Shown: piece after piece, positions 1-6,664 of the stretch
Numbering within the stretch: the stretch's first letter is position 1
How the letters are laid out: the number at the start of each line of letters is the position of its first letter
From: DASPWV01 sp046727855
Lineage (GTDB): Bacteria; Acidobacteriota; Vicinamibacteria; Vicinamibacterales; UBA2999
Reading direction: 5' to 3'
NCBI GenBank assembly: GCA_046727855.1
Contig: JBKPDL010000127.1
Location: forward strand, 1-15,684
Length of the DNA stretch: 15,684 bases
Notes under the pieces: model-generated
The model's input: the letters and a program-made list of their open reading frames with translations, nothing else
The model's database searches: none
What the model was told of the DNA's origin: nothing
Position numbers and translations under genes: made by a program

Positions 1-266
1 CCGCAGAGCACCATGAGCGGGACGGCAATGGCGCCAAGTCGTCGCGGAACTCCGAACTCGGGGATCGCCCAACATTCGAGCGCCACTATCGGGTCGGGGA
101 ATTGGCGACGATGTGGAATCTAGGCCGGGAAACTGTTCGACTCCTGGTGAAGGACGAGCCAGGCGTGATCAGGATTCGCCTGGGTCGCAAGAAGGCTCAC
201 ACGATCTACTCCGTGCCTGAATCGGTAGCAGAGCGAATTCACACTCGGCTACTCAACAGCCGCTAA
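1..266 (+). CDS. Helix-turn-helix DNA-binding protein, excisionase-like (3' part only)
   Basis: The reading frame is open from the window edge (first whole codon at 3) to TAA at 264-266, so the start lies outside. The visible 87 residues have a polar, poorly ordered first part. A compact winged-helix-like module follows, with YRVGELATMWNLGRETVRLL as the likely helix-turn-helix, then a basic wing (RIRLGRKKAHTIYSV) and a PESVAERIHTRLL tail. This layout is that of the HTH_17/excisionase-type small regulators often found next to tyrosine integrases, and the neighbour here is such an integrase. The gene converges on the integrase and the two stops interlock at 263-266. It may act as a recombination directionality factor or a local repressor. 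The family call is by pattern only and the exact role is inferred. Confidence 0.6.
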   Translation, partial: AEHHERDGNGAKSSRNSELGDRPTFERHYRVGELATMWNLGRETVRLLVKDEPGVIRIRLGRKKAHTIYSVPESVAERIHTRLLNSR

Positions 267-1498
267 TGACGACCACCGGGCAGAACCGTCAACGTGGGCT
301 TCGGTTGGCCCTGGAATGCCTCTTTCAAGATCTTCGTCAACCTCGCCTGCCTTTCAGGCACCCAGCGCGCATAGTGCTCACGCACCGTCTTCTCGTCGTC
401 GCCGAGCAGGTCGGCGACATCCGACACGGGCACGCCGCGCTGCAGGAGAATGCGTGCGAACGTATGCCGAAATCGGTGCGGCGTGGCCGGCTCCTCGAAT
501 GGTGCCGCCGCGTCGAAGGCCTTCGCGATTCGCCTTCGCCAGGTATTGGTGATGGTCTCGAGGCGATCGGACCGCGCGACGATGAACGGCCGGTCGCCGT
601 ACCGCGCCGCTCGCGCCTGCAGGCGATCGCGGAGCCAGTCAGGCACGTAGGCAAAGACGTCTCCACCGTTCTTCTTGGCTCGAATGAACACCTGATCGCC
701 GTGCAGACGTTTCATGCTGAAAAGCGTCGCATCGGAGATCCGGAAACCCGTGTAGAGCATCAGCCAGATCAAGTCCTTCAGGTCCTCACCCGTCCAGACA
801 CCAAGACCGGCTTCATTCTTCCACTCGACCTTCACGCTGTCGCAGGCGTCGAAAATCCGCTTCAGCTCGTCGTCCGTGAAAGGCGCCTTGTTCGCCGCCT
901 TGCTCGAACCGACCGGCGCCTTGATGTCAGAGCTAACAGGCGACTCGGGAATCCACTTGCGGTTGGCGCAGAAGCGGAAGAACGCTCGCAGCGTCGTGAG
1001 CCGCTTGCCCTTCGCACGAGCTCCAAGCTTCCAGTTCGCCCAAAACCGATCGATGTCGGCGGGCGTGATCTGGTCGAGCATGACGTAGCCGCGAGCGTGG
1101 GCGTAGTCACCGAGCTGCTTGGCGAAGGTGCGGTATTTCCGGAGTGTGGCCGGCGCAAGCCCGGCGGCTTCGCGGTTGACGATAAAGATGTGACAGGCGT
1201 CGGCGATCGTAACGCGCGGCTTCTCCGACGCAGGCTCGGGAGCCTGCGGCAACGGGTTCGGCTTGCCGGTCCACGAGCCGGCCTCCTCGTAGTCGTCAGC
1301 GATCCGACGAGCGTCGAGCCAGTCAGCCGTCTCGGTGCACTTGCGGGAGAACTTCCGATCGAGCGTGCCCGAGACAAAGATGAGGCACGCACATCGCCTC
1401 CAAGTCTTCTTCCGCTCCTCGAATTCGCCGGAGCGGGAATCGAACGCGTGGCCGCCTTCGCAGGCTTCCCGATGCCGCCGATAGAGGTTCAGCGCCAC
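263..1498 (-). CDS. Tyrosine recombinase/integrase of a tRNA-targeted element
   Basis: A 411-residue site-specific recombinase that would insert and excise the element through a covalent 3'-phosphotyrosine intermediate. Residues 1-60 carry a Cys/His cluster (H9, C13, H17, C36, C38) that could bind zinc. Residues about 95-190 are the SAM-like core-binding domain, and about 205-395 the catalytic domain. Visible active-site residues are R253 (GFRIS), a lysine in the beta-hairpin (K275/K276), H341 and R344 (HRFRHTF), and nucleophile Y376 (REHYARW). The position usually held by His in LGH is Asp here (LLGDD, D367). The start is GTG at 1496-1498, forced by an in-frame TAG four codons upstream (1508-1510); no convincing Shine-Dalgarno sequence is visible. 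The gene begins 75 bases from the 3' end of tRNA-Ser, which points to that tRNA as the attachment site. Confidence 0.93.
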   Translation of the reverse strand: MALNLYRRHREACEGGHAFDSRSGEFEERKKTWRRCACLIFVSGTLDRKFSRKCTETADWLDARRIADDYEEAGSWTGKPNPLPQAPEPASEKPRVTIADACHIFIVNREAAGLAPATLRKYRTFAKQLGDYAHARGYVMLDQITPADIDRFWANWKLGARAKGKRLTTLRAFFRFCANRKWIPESPVSSDIKAPVGSSKAANKAPFTDDELKRIFDACDSVKVEWKNEAGLGVWTGEDLKDLIWLMLYTGFRISDATLFSMKRLHGDQVFIRAKKNGGDVFAYVPDWLRDRLQARAARYGDRPFIVARSDRLETITNTWRRRIAKAFDAAAPFEEPATPHRFRHTFARILLQRGVPVSDVADLLGDDEKTVREHYARWVPERQARLTKILKEAFQGQPKPTLTVLPGGRH

Positions 1499-1515
1499 AG
1501 GGGCATTCTAGCAGC

Positions 1516-1534
1516 ATTGCCCGCTATTGCCCGC
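1516..1534. repeat. 9-bp direct repeat ATTGCCCGC x2 between integrase and tRNA
   Basis: ATTGCCCGC occurs at 1516-1524 and again at 1526-1534, a 10-bp period, just upstream of the integrase start and 39 bp from the tRNA end. Helically phased short direct repeats beside an attachment site are typical of integrase arm-type or excisionase binding sites. That function is inferred. Confidence 0.45.
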
Positions 1535-1572
1535 AAGAATCGCTATATCCCCGTAAGTGATTGATTTGATTA

Positions 1573-1602
1573 TGGCGGAGAGGGTGGGATTCGAACCCAC
1601 GT
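1573..1602. other. Probable attachment site (3' end of tRNA-Ser)
   Basis: The T-arm and 3' acceptor half of the tRNA face the integrase gene. Integrases of this type commonly recombine within a tRNA 3' end, so the element restores the gene and leaves a direct copy at its far end. I found no second copy of this segment in 1-1572, so the far end should lie left of the window. The exact core limits cannot be seen. Confidence 0.5.
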
Positions 1603-1663
1603 ACCCCTTACGGGGTAAGACGCTTTCGAGGCGCCCCCGTTACGACCACTTCGGTACCTCTCC
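1573..1663 (-). tRNA. tRNA-Ser, anticodon CGA (reads UCG), CCA encoded
   Basis: Read on the minus strand, the 7-bp acceptor stem GGAGAGG/CCTCTCC closes at 1657-1663 and 1577-1583. The discriminator G is at 1576 and the encoded CCA at 1573-1575. The anticodon stem GGCGC/GCGTC (one G-U pair) encloses loop CTCGAAA, giving anticodon CGA. A long variable arm (ACCCC/GGGGT) marks it as a class II serine tRNA. The T arm is GTGGG-TTCGAAT-CCCAC. All cloverleaf parts are intact, so the tRNA should be functional even if its 3' end is an integration target. Confidence 0.97.
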
Positions 1664-1675
1664 GCTAGACTGGAA

Positions 1676-1690
1676 CCGCGAAAGTCGCGG
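1676..1690. promoter_or_regulatory. Small hairpin in the tRNA-Ser 5' leader
   Basis: CCGCGA (1676-1681) and TCGCGG (1685-1690) form a perfect 6-bp stem with a 3-nt loop, 12 bases ahead of the mature tRNA 5' end on the minus strand. It would lie in the precursor leader that RNase P removes. Any effect on processing is inferred. Confidence 0.4.
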
Positions 1691-1699
1691 GAATTCTCA

Positions 1700-1705
1700 A
1701 TTATA
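1700..1705 (-). promoter_or_regulatory. -10 box TATAAT of the tRNA-Ser promoter
   Basis: The minus strand reads a perfect TATAAT here, 36 bases upstream of the tRNA 5' end, at a suitable distance for a short leader. No good -35 hexamer is visible 16-18 bp upstream (about 1722-1729). Confidence 0.55.
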
Positions 1706-1747
1706 CAGAACGCGTGCCTGACCGCCTTCGCCAGGGCTACGGCCGAT

Positions 1748-1834
1748 CGCGGACCTAAAGGTCCGCGCTACATACGGTGTTGAGATCACGAACCTGAAGG
1801 TCCCCGGCCCCTAGAGGCGGACCTGAAGGTCCGC
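1748..1834. repeat. Three REP-like palindromic units around CCTNAAGGTCC
   Basis: Unit 1 is a perfect inverted repeat, CGCGGACCT (1748-1756), AA, AGGTCCGCG (1759-1767). Unit 2 (about 1791-1805) is decayed. Unit 3 is GCGGACCT (1817-1824), GA, AGGTCCGC (1827-1834). The units lie between the end of the receptor operon and the tRNA promoter. There is no T tract after either stem, so simple intrinsic terminators are unlikely. A related half unit (AGGTCCGCGGCTACAT) recurs at 9087-9102. These look like dispersed intergenic repeats that could also protect the 3' end of the receptor mRNA. Nothing else is seen in 1706-1843. Confidence 0.65.
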
Positions 1835-1843
1835 GGCCACGTA

Positions 1844-4342
1844 CTAAAACTTGACGCGAACGCCATAGCTCGGCAGCCGCGGGAGGCTTGGGGCGACCTC
1901 GTATTGACCGGGGAAATTACTGCCGAAACCAAGCAGCGCGCTGGGGTGGAAATTCTCGCGATTGAAGATGTTGATGATCTCGCCGTACGCCTCAATCCAC
2001 TTCGCGATCACGAACGTGACGCGGCCGTCGGTGCGTGCGTAAGCAGGCATGCGCGCCGAGTTGAGCAGCGACACGCGCAGGAATTCGTTGGGATTGCTCG
2101 CCACCATGAACTCACCATTCGACTTGCGGAGCGCTCGGAACGGTGGCGTCAGAGGAAACACATCCTTGGTAAAGAGGACTTCCGGGTGAAGCGCCGTGAT
2201 CGGAAAGCCGGTTGCGTACTGTGAATTCGCTGACAACCGGATGCGCGAGGTCACGTCGACGTTCACGACGACGCCGATCGCATGCCGGCGATCGAAGTCG
2301 AATGGCACCGTGCTCCCATAGAGCTCTCGCTCAGCCTTGCTCAGCGCGTAACTGATCCAACCCGTCACGCGTCCCTGATTTCGTTGCACAAGAACCTCGA
2401 GACCGATGGCGCGACCGGTGCCCGTGCTTTCGGGATGGATCGTGGGACGGTATTCGAGGATCGCACTGTCCGCCGGCAGATCGGGCGGCACTATGTAGCT
2501 CGAGAGCCGCTGCTGACGTTCGCCCTCTGTTTCCTGGCGCTGAACCAGCAAGCGATCGAAAGCGCGATGATACGCCTCGATTCGAACGCTCGCGCCTCGT
2601 GCGAGGTTCTGTTCAAAGCCGGCCACGACCTGACGCGAACGTTCATTTCTCAAGCTCGATGCCTCGGAACCAGTCAGTTCGTAGTACGAGATCCCCTGCT
2701 GCATCGTCTCGTATCCGGGCGTTTGCGCCTGCCATGAGAGGCCCGCCCACACCGTGCCGTGGGCGATCCGGCGCGTGAGGCGGAACCGAGGTTGGGCCGC
2801 TGTTTCACCGGTGAACGAGTTCCAATCGATGCGCACTCCGGGTTCGACGCTCATGACGCTCCCGATCGGAATGCGATCTTGCAGCCACGCTCCCAGCTGC
2901 GTTTTGGTGATGCGCGAGTCGATGGGACCGTCGCTATATTCGATGTGGTTGCCCCACGTGTCGGGTCCGACAGCACGGCGATTTGGCGCCGGGATCATGC
3001 TCATCATCGCCCAGCGGCTGCGAAGACGATGCGCCTCTACTCCGATGTCGAGCATGTGACGACGAGACCACGCGACCGAGGCTCGCTGTCGGACGCCGAA
3101 ATCGTCCACCCGGACTTGACGATCGAACGGCCCGGTGGGGGGATACTTGAAGTGATCTTGGAAGCGTGATGCGTTCGAATACCCGGTGACCGTTGTCGTG
3201 GTGGAGAGACGCGGACTCGGTGTCCACCAGAGATTGGCGACCGCGAGCCGATTGTCGATCGCCAACTCACGGTAGATGTTGCCCTCGATGTAGCGCGGGT
3301 CGGGGTCGCCGAGGAAGGGGCGAAGCATCGTTTCGCGACCGACGAGGCCGAGCAAGGACAACCGCGTGTGCGTCGTCGGCCGCGCAGTGACCTTGAACTG
3401 CGCGTCGACAAATGCCGGGATGTCGCCATCGCGAAATCGCTCGGCCACGTACTTGTAATAGGTGCCACGGGTCGTCGCCCACCACGATCCCGAGGTCGTT
3501 CCCGGTAGTCTCCCCTCCACAAGGAGATCGCCACTCGTCAACCCCGCTGACCCGGATATCGCCAAACGCCGATCGATTGCTCCATCGCGCGTTTCGAGCA
3601 CTGTGACCGACGAGAGGCGCCCGCCGTAGCGCGCATCGAGGCCTGATGCATCGAGTGCAATGCTGCCGGTCGTCGATGGATTGACGAAGCTCGTCCCGAA
3701 ATCGCCTAGGCGTTGCGGACTATGAATCTGCACGCCATCAAATACGATGACGTTGTGCTCGGGGCCGGCGCCGCGCACAGCAAGCTTGCCTTCCTCATCA
3801 TCTGTGGCGGCAACGCCCGGAAGCGTCGACAGGACCTGAAAGACGTTCTCGAGGCTGCCGGCCGTCTCGAACACCTTGCCGATCTCGAGTTGATAAACGG
3901 AAGGCTCGCCCGCGAGATCGCCGAAGCGATCGATCACTTCAACCTGCTCCTCGATGCGAATGGTGGGCGTCGAGGGATCCGGGGGACCTTCGGTTGGGGG
4001 CGCGATTTTCTCCCGATTTGTCGATTGCGGACGTGGCCGAATCGTCGAGGCGCGGACGACAAGCCATGTATTCCCTGGTCCGTTGGCAAGCGTCAGACCG
4101 TGTGGCGTGAGAATCTGTTCGACAATTTCGCGGCGTGTCCTTCCGCGCGGCTCCGTCATCACGAAAAGGTCGCGCGGGACCAGTGTGCTCGAGAACAGAA
4201 TCTTCGCGCCTTCTGCCTGGAGCTGTCGCAGCACCTCCTCCACGCGACGCCCCTGATATTGGCTTTGCTGCAATGGTTCGGCGATCGCCATTGCCGGCAG
4301 CGATGTTGCAAGCGAGATAAGGATTGCGAGTGTCGCGGGCAT
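1844..4342 (-). CDS. TonB-dependent outer-membrane receptor with N-terminal STN signalling domain
   Basis: An 832-residue outer-membrane transducer that would bind an unknown ligand, import it with energy from TonB, and signal to FecR. Residues 1-22 form a signal peptide ending near AIA/E. Residues 25-97 match the STN domain used for transducer-to-FecR contact. Residues 131-138 (EEQVEVID) could serve as a TonB box. Residues 145-250 are the plug (LPGVAATDDEEGKLAVRGAG, FDGVQI, then DARYGGRLSS), and 255-832 the beta-barrel, ending in the aromatic residue F832. The ATG at 4340-4342 is chosen over longer in-frame starts because it opens the signal peptide and has AGGTG upstream. It lies 11 bp after the fecR-like stop, in the same operon. 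The substrate cannot be read from the sequence, although ferric chelates are common for this class. Confidence 0.88.
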   Translation of the reverse strand: MPATLAILISLATSLPAMAIAEPLQQSQYQGRRVEEVLRQLQAEGAKILFSSTLVPRDLFVMTEPRGRTRREIVEQILTPHGLTLANGPGNTWLVVRASTIRPRPQSTNREKIAPPTEGPPDPSTPTIRIEEQVEVIDRFGDLAGEPSVYQLEIGKVFETAGSLENVFQVLSTLPGVAATDDEEGKLAVRGAGPEHNVIVFDGVQIHSPQRLGDFGTSFVNPSTTGSIALDASGLDARYGGRLSSVTVLETRDGAIDRRLAISGSAGLTSGDLLVEGRLPGTTSGSWWATTRGTYYKYVAERFRDGDIPAFVDAQFKVTARPTTHTRLSLLGLVGRETMLRPFLGDPDPRYIEGNIYRELAIDNRLAVANLWWTPSPRLSTTTTVTGYSNASRFQDHFKYPPTGPFDRQVRVDDFGVRQRASVAWSRRHMLDIGVEAHRLRSRWAMMSMIPAPNRRAVGPDTWGNHIEYSDGPIDSRITKTQLGAWLQDRIPIGSVMSVEPGVRIDWNSFTGETAAQPRFRLTRRIAHGTVWAGLSWQAQTPGYETMQQGISYYELTGSEASSLRNERSRQVVAGFEQNLARGASVRIEAYHRAFDRLLVQRQETEGERQQRLSSYIVPPDLPADSAILEYRPTIHPESTGTGRAIGLEVLVQRNQGRVTGWISYALSKAERELYGSTVPFDFDRRHAIGVVVNVDVTSRIRLSANSQYATGFPITALHPEVLFTKDVFPLTPPFRALRKSNGEFMVASNPNEFLRVSLLNSARMPAYARTDGRVTFVIAKWIEAYGEIINIFNRENFHPSALLGFGSNFPGQYEVAPSLPRLPSYGVRVKF

Positions 4343-4353
4343 CGTCGTTGCAC

Positions 4354-5367
4354 CTATTGACCGCTGAGCGCAATCACGAGTTCGTCGCGGCGAAGCTGAT
4401 ACGACATGCCGCACGTCGGCAGGATTGCTTTGAGCGCCTCGATCGGCGTGAGCCCCTCGATCGATCCATGCAGCACGACGGCCTTTCCATGTCGCTCGGC
4501 TGCGCCGTTGGCAAATCGCCAGGTGAATCCGAGCTCGCGGCTCACCCACTGCAGAAAACTCTCGAGGGTTGCGCCCTCGACCGCGAACTGCTCGGCCATT
4601 GATTCAACCCACGACCACTCAGGCCCGTGCGTTGCGATGCGGCGCCGCTCGACGCTGCCGTTGCGATGAATGGTGATGCCTTCCGCCTTGCTCACACTCA
4701 GAGGTGTATCAGCACGATCGATCCGTACGTCGCCTTCTCTGACGCGAATCTGAAGTGATTCGGACACGACGTTCACCTCAAACTGCGTACCGATGTCGTG
4801 AACCAGTCCCAGGCTCGTGGACACTTGGATGCGCTCCTGCCCTGTGATCGCGCGCGTGTCGACGTAGATTGTTCCCTGTTCGAGCCTGACTCGCGACGGT
4901 GTTTCCAGGACGATGCGCGTGCCGCGGTTGACGCGGAGGGAGACATCATCCCCAAGCTGCAACGCGGCGCGTCCGCCGAGCGTGGTGTCGATCGCCGCGC
5001 CGACGATCAACCGCGCACCCGCGACGAGCGGCCGCGCTGCAGATGACGACTGCACGACATGCGCGATTCCTTCCACGCGTGTCGCCGTTCCAGCTTCCCG
5101 CGGCGGCGCCGGCAACGAACGGGTCTGTGGCCGAAGCCATACCGCCAGCAGCAATATCGCCGCGGCCGCCACGGCCCAATGCCATGCGGACCAGCGCGAT
5201 CGCCCCCGAACCGATCGACGCCATTCCCCTTCAACCGCCGCTCGCACCCGAGCCGCGCGCAACGCAGGTGGCTCCCGCCGGCGTCCGGCGAATCGAATCA
5301 GATCGGCGATCAACGGATCGACTCGCGCGTCATCTGGCGCTTGGTCGAAAGACACTGGCTCGCTCAC
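4354..5367 (-). CDS. FecR-family anti-sigma regulator with C-terminal STN-like domain
   Basis: A 337-residue inner-membrane sensor expected to bind the ECF sigma factor through its cytosolic N-terminus and release it when the receptor signals. Residues 1-60 are cytosolic and arginine-rich. One membrane segment spans about 64-78 (AWHWAVAAAAILLLAVWL). The FecR beta-rich domain covers about 120-215 (GTRIVLETPSRVRLEQG, VSTSLGLVHDIGTQFEV, VREGDVRI). Residues 255-333 form an STN-like module (FAVEGATLESFLQWVSRELG, then LHGSIEGLTPIEALKAIL). The start is GTG (5365-5367), overlapping the sigma stop as GTGA, which implies translational coupling. The receptor gene follows after 11 bp. The order sigma, FecR, receptor is the classic cell-surface signalling arrangement. 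Confidence 0.88.
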   Translation of the reverse strand: MSEPVSFDQAPDDARVDPLIADLIRFAGRRREPPALRAARVRAAVEGEWRRSVRGRSRWSAWHWAVAAAAILLLAVWLRPQTRSLPAPPREAGTATRVEGIAHVVQSSSAARPLVAGARLIVGAAIDTTLGGRAALQLGDDVSLRVNRGTRIVLETPSRVRLEQGTIYVDTRAITGQERIQVSTSLGLVHDIGTQFEVNVVSESLQIRVREGDVRIDRADTPLSVSKAEGITIHRNGSVERRRIATHGPEWSWVESMAEQFAVEGATLESFLQWVSRELGFTWRFANGAAERHGKAVVLHGSIEGLTPIEALKAILPTCGMSYQLRRDELVIALSGQ

Positions 5368-5993
5368 GACGTTTCTCCATGCGTGCGCCGCCAGCCTGTT
5401 GGCTCGAGCTCCGGCGCAATCGTGATCACGAGATCCCGAAACGCGGCGCGCGCGCGCGTGAGCAGCGACTCCGCCGCCTTGTCAGTGACATTCAGCCGTG
5501 CCGCAATGTCGCGTACCGAGACGTCATCGAGGTATTTCCACTCGAGCACGTTGCCGTAGTGCACGGGAAGGTGATCGAGAACGCGTTGAACAAGGGCGGC
5601 CAACTCGCGGCGTTCGATCGTCGTCTGGGTGCCGCGGCGCTGGTGCTCGTGCAGCGATTCGAGGGCGGCGCGAATCTCCGATGCATCCTCCACGAGCTCC
5701 ACGACGGTTTCGTGCGGATGTTTCCGCCGCCAGGTATCGATCTCGCGGCGGCAAATCGTACAGATCCACGTGAAGAGACTTGCCTCGCCCCGCCAGGTTG
5801 CGAGTCTGCGCATCACCTGGCAGAGCGTCGCCTGCGCGATGTCCTCGGCGGCATCTTCTCGCTGTCCGACGCGCGCGAGGGCGAAGCGGTAGACGCGAGG
5901 AAACATCAGATCGAAAAACTGCGTAAAAGCGTCTTCCTGACCGTTCAAGACCCGCTCGACCAGTGCTCTATCCGTGTCGAAATCGTCGGTCAT
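5364..5993 (-). CDS. ECF (sigma-70 family) RNA polymerase sigma factor
   Basis: A 209-residue ECF sigma factor. Region sigma-2 covers about 23-90 (FTQFFDLMFPRVYRFALARV, AEDIAQATLCQVMRRLATWR, LFTWICTICRREIDTWRRK). Region sigma-4 covers about 130-183 (VLDHLPVHYGNVLEWKYLDD, VRDIAARLNVTDKAAESLLT). It is the first gene of a leftward operon with the FecR-like sensor and the STN receptor, so its activity is probably held by that FecR. I chose ATG at 5991-5993 because the conserved domain starts shortly after it. A longer start at 6068 or a TTG at about 6023 (with AAGGA upstream) is possible, since the ribosome site at 5993 is weak. Target promoters are unknown; the divergent barrel gene and its own operon are the natural candidates. 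Confidence 0.9.
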   Translation of the reverse strand: MTDDFDTDRALVERVLNGQEDAFTQFFDLMFPRVYRFALARVGQREDAAEDIAQATLCQVMRRLATWRGEASLFTWICTICRREIDTWRRKHPHETVVELVEDASEIRAALESLHEHQRRGTQTTIERRELAALVQRVLDHLPVHYGNVLEWKYLDDVSVRDIAARLNVTDKAAESLLTRARAAFRDLVITIAPELEPTGWRRTHGETS

Positions 5994-6092
5994 CGTCAGC
6001 GATGCACCGTTAGAGGGGATCAACGGTCGAAATCCTTCGCCGTGAGCCGAACCGGCTCGGCTTTGCACCTTAACGCTGCAGGAGGACTTCTC
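5994..6092. promoter_or_regulatory. Divergent intergenic region between sigma factor and barrel gene
   Basis: These 99 bp must hold both promoters. A 6-bp inverted repeat, GAGCCG (6044-6049) and CGGCTC (6053-6058), sits near the middle. GAACC at 6049-6053 resembles the -35 core of ECF promoters reading toward the barrel gene, with TTAACG 16 bp later, but a -10 is not convincing. The barrel gene has a strong Shine-Dalgarno sequence, GGAGG (6081-6085). Confidence 0.35.
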
Positions 6093-6653
6093 ATGCTCCG
6101 CGGTCGACTGGCAAGTCTCGTCGTTTTTCTCGCGGTTTCCGCTACCCGGGCGCTGGCGCAGCCGGAATACACACCCGTCGAACTATTCGGGGGCTACTCT
6201 TTGTTGCCCGCCAACGGTGACGACTTTCCGCGCCAAACGTCACACGGCGTGCAGGCCAGTGTTACGGGCAATCTCAATCACTGGTTTGGCGTGATGGGTG
6301 ACATCGGCATCCAGTCCAACACTGCCGACGATCTGGGACCAGGCTTTGAAGGACGAGTCGCGCGGACCAGGGTGACGGAATTCCTCGTCGGTCCGCGTTT
6401 CACTTCCCGGTCGAACCGATTCAACGTCTTTGCGCATGGCCTCTTCGGTATCGCACGCGGCGACGCGGGCGACGACTTCAGCGGCTTCTCCGACTCGGCG
6501 TTGGCGTTTGGCGGCGGCGGCGGTGTCGACGTTCGCGTCAGTCGAAGATTCGCGATCCGTACTCAATTCGATCTGCTCGGGAGTTTCGCAGATATCGTTG
6601 GGGGCAACTCCCGGTTCGCTATTGGTGGTGTCGTCGGCTTGGGCGGATCCTGA
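6093..6653 (+). CDS. Small secreted outer-membrane beta-barrel protein
   Basis: A 186-residue protein with a signal peptide (residues 1-22, MLRGRLASLVVFLAVS..., ending ALA/Q). After it come alternating strands typical of 8-stranded porin-like or OmpA-like barrels: PVELFGGYSLLP, HGVQASVTGNLNHWFGVMGD, VTEFLVGPRFTSRSNRFNVF, ALAFGGGGGVDVRVSRRFAI. The last strand ends GGVVGLGGS, without the usual terminal aromatic residue. The start is fixed by ATG at 6093 with GGAGG 7 bp upstream and the signal peptide; the reading frame also runs open far upstream, but that part is antisense to the sigma and FecR genes. The gene diverges from the sigma operon and may be one of its targets. No specific function is recognised. 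Confidence 0.78.
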   Translation: MLRGRLASLVVFLAVSATRALAQPEYTPVELFGGYSLLPANGDDFPRQTSHGVQASVTGNLNHWFGVMGDIGIQSNTADDLGPGFEGRVARTRVTEFLVGPRFTSRSNRFNVFAHGLFGIARGDAGDDFSGFSDSALAFGGGGGVDVRVSRRFAIRTQFDLLGSFADIVGGNSRFAIGGVVGLGGS

Positions 6654-6664
6654 ATCGTCGCGTG

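Noticed and set aside
266..1564. Long open frame (432 codons) on the plus strand, antisense to the integrase and starting at a TAATG overlap with the HTH stop
   Set aside because: Its translation is arginine-rich with no domain, while the opposite strand encodes a complete recombinase with catalytic residues. Long antisense frames are expected in GC-rich coding DNA.
1..1572. Second copy of the tRNA 3' end (far attachment site) inside the window
   Set aside because: No repeat of the T-arm/acceptor segment was found left of the tRNA.
1817..1834. Intrinsic terminator of the receptor operon
   Set aside because: The hairpin is strong but no T run follows on the minus strand, and the same unit occurs elsewhere, so a dispersed repeat is more likely.
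3713..4360. 215-codon plus-strand frame opposite the receptor N-terminus
   Set aside because: It is antisense to the STN and plug domains, with no recognisable motif or ribosome site.
4343..4549. Longer receptor start inside the FecR gene
   Set aside because: The added residues are arginine-rich noise before a clear signal peptide, and ATG at 4340-4342 has a ribosome site.
5043..6092. Upstream in-frame extension of the barrel gene, antisense to FecR and sigma genes
   Set aside because: The signal peptide and strong ribosome site at 6081-6093 fix the start, and the upstream part has no protein-like features.
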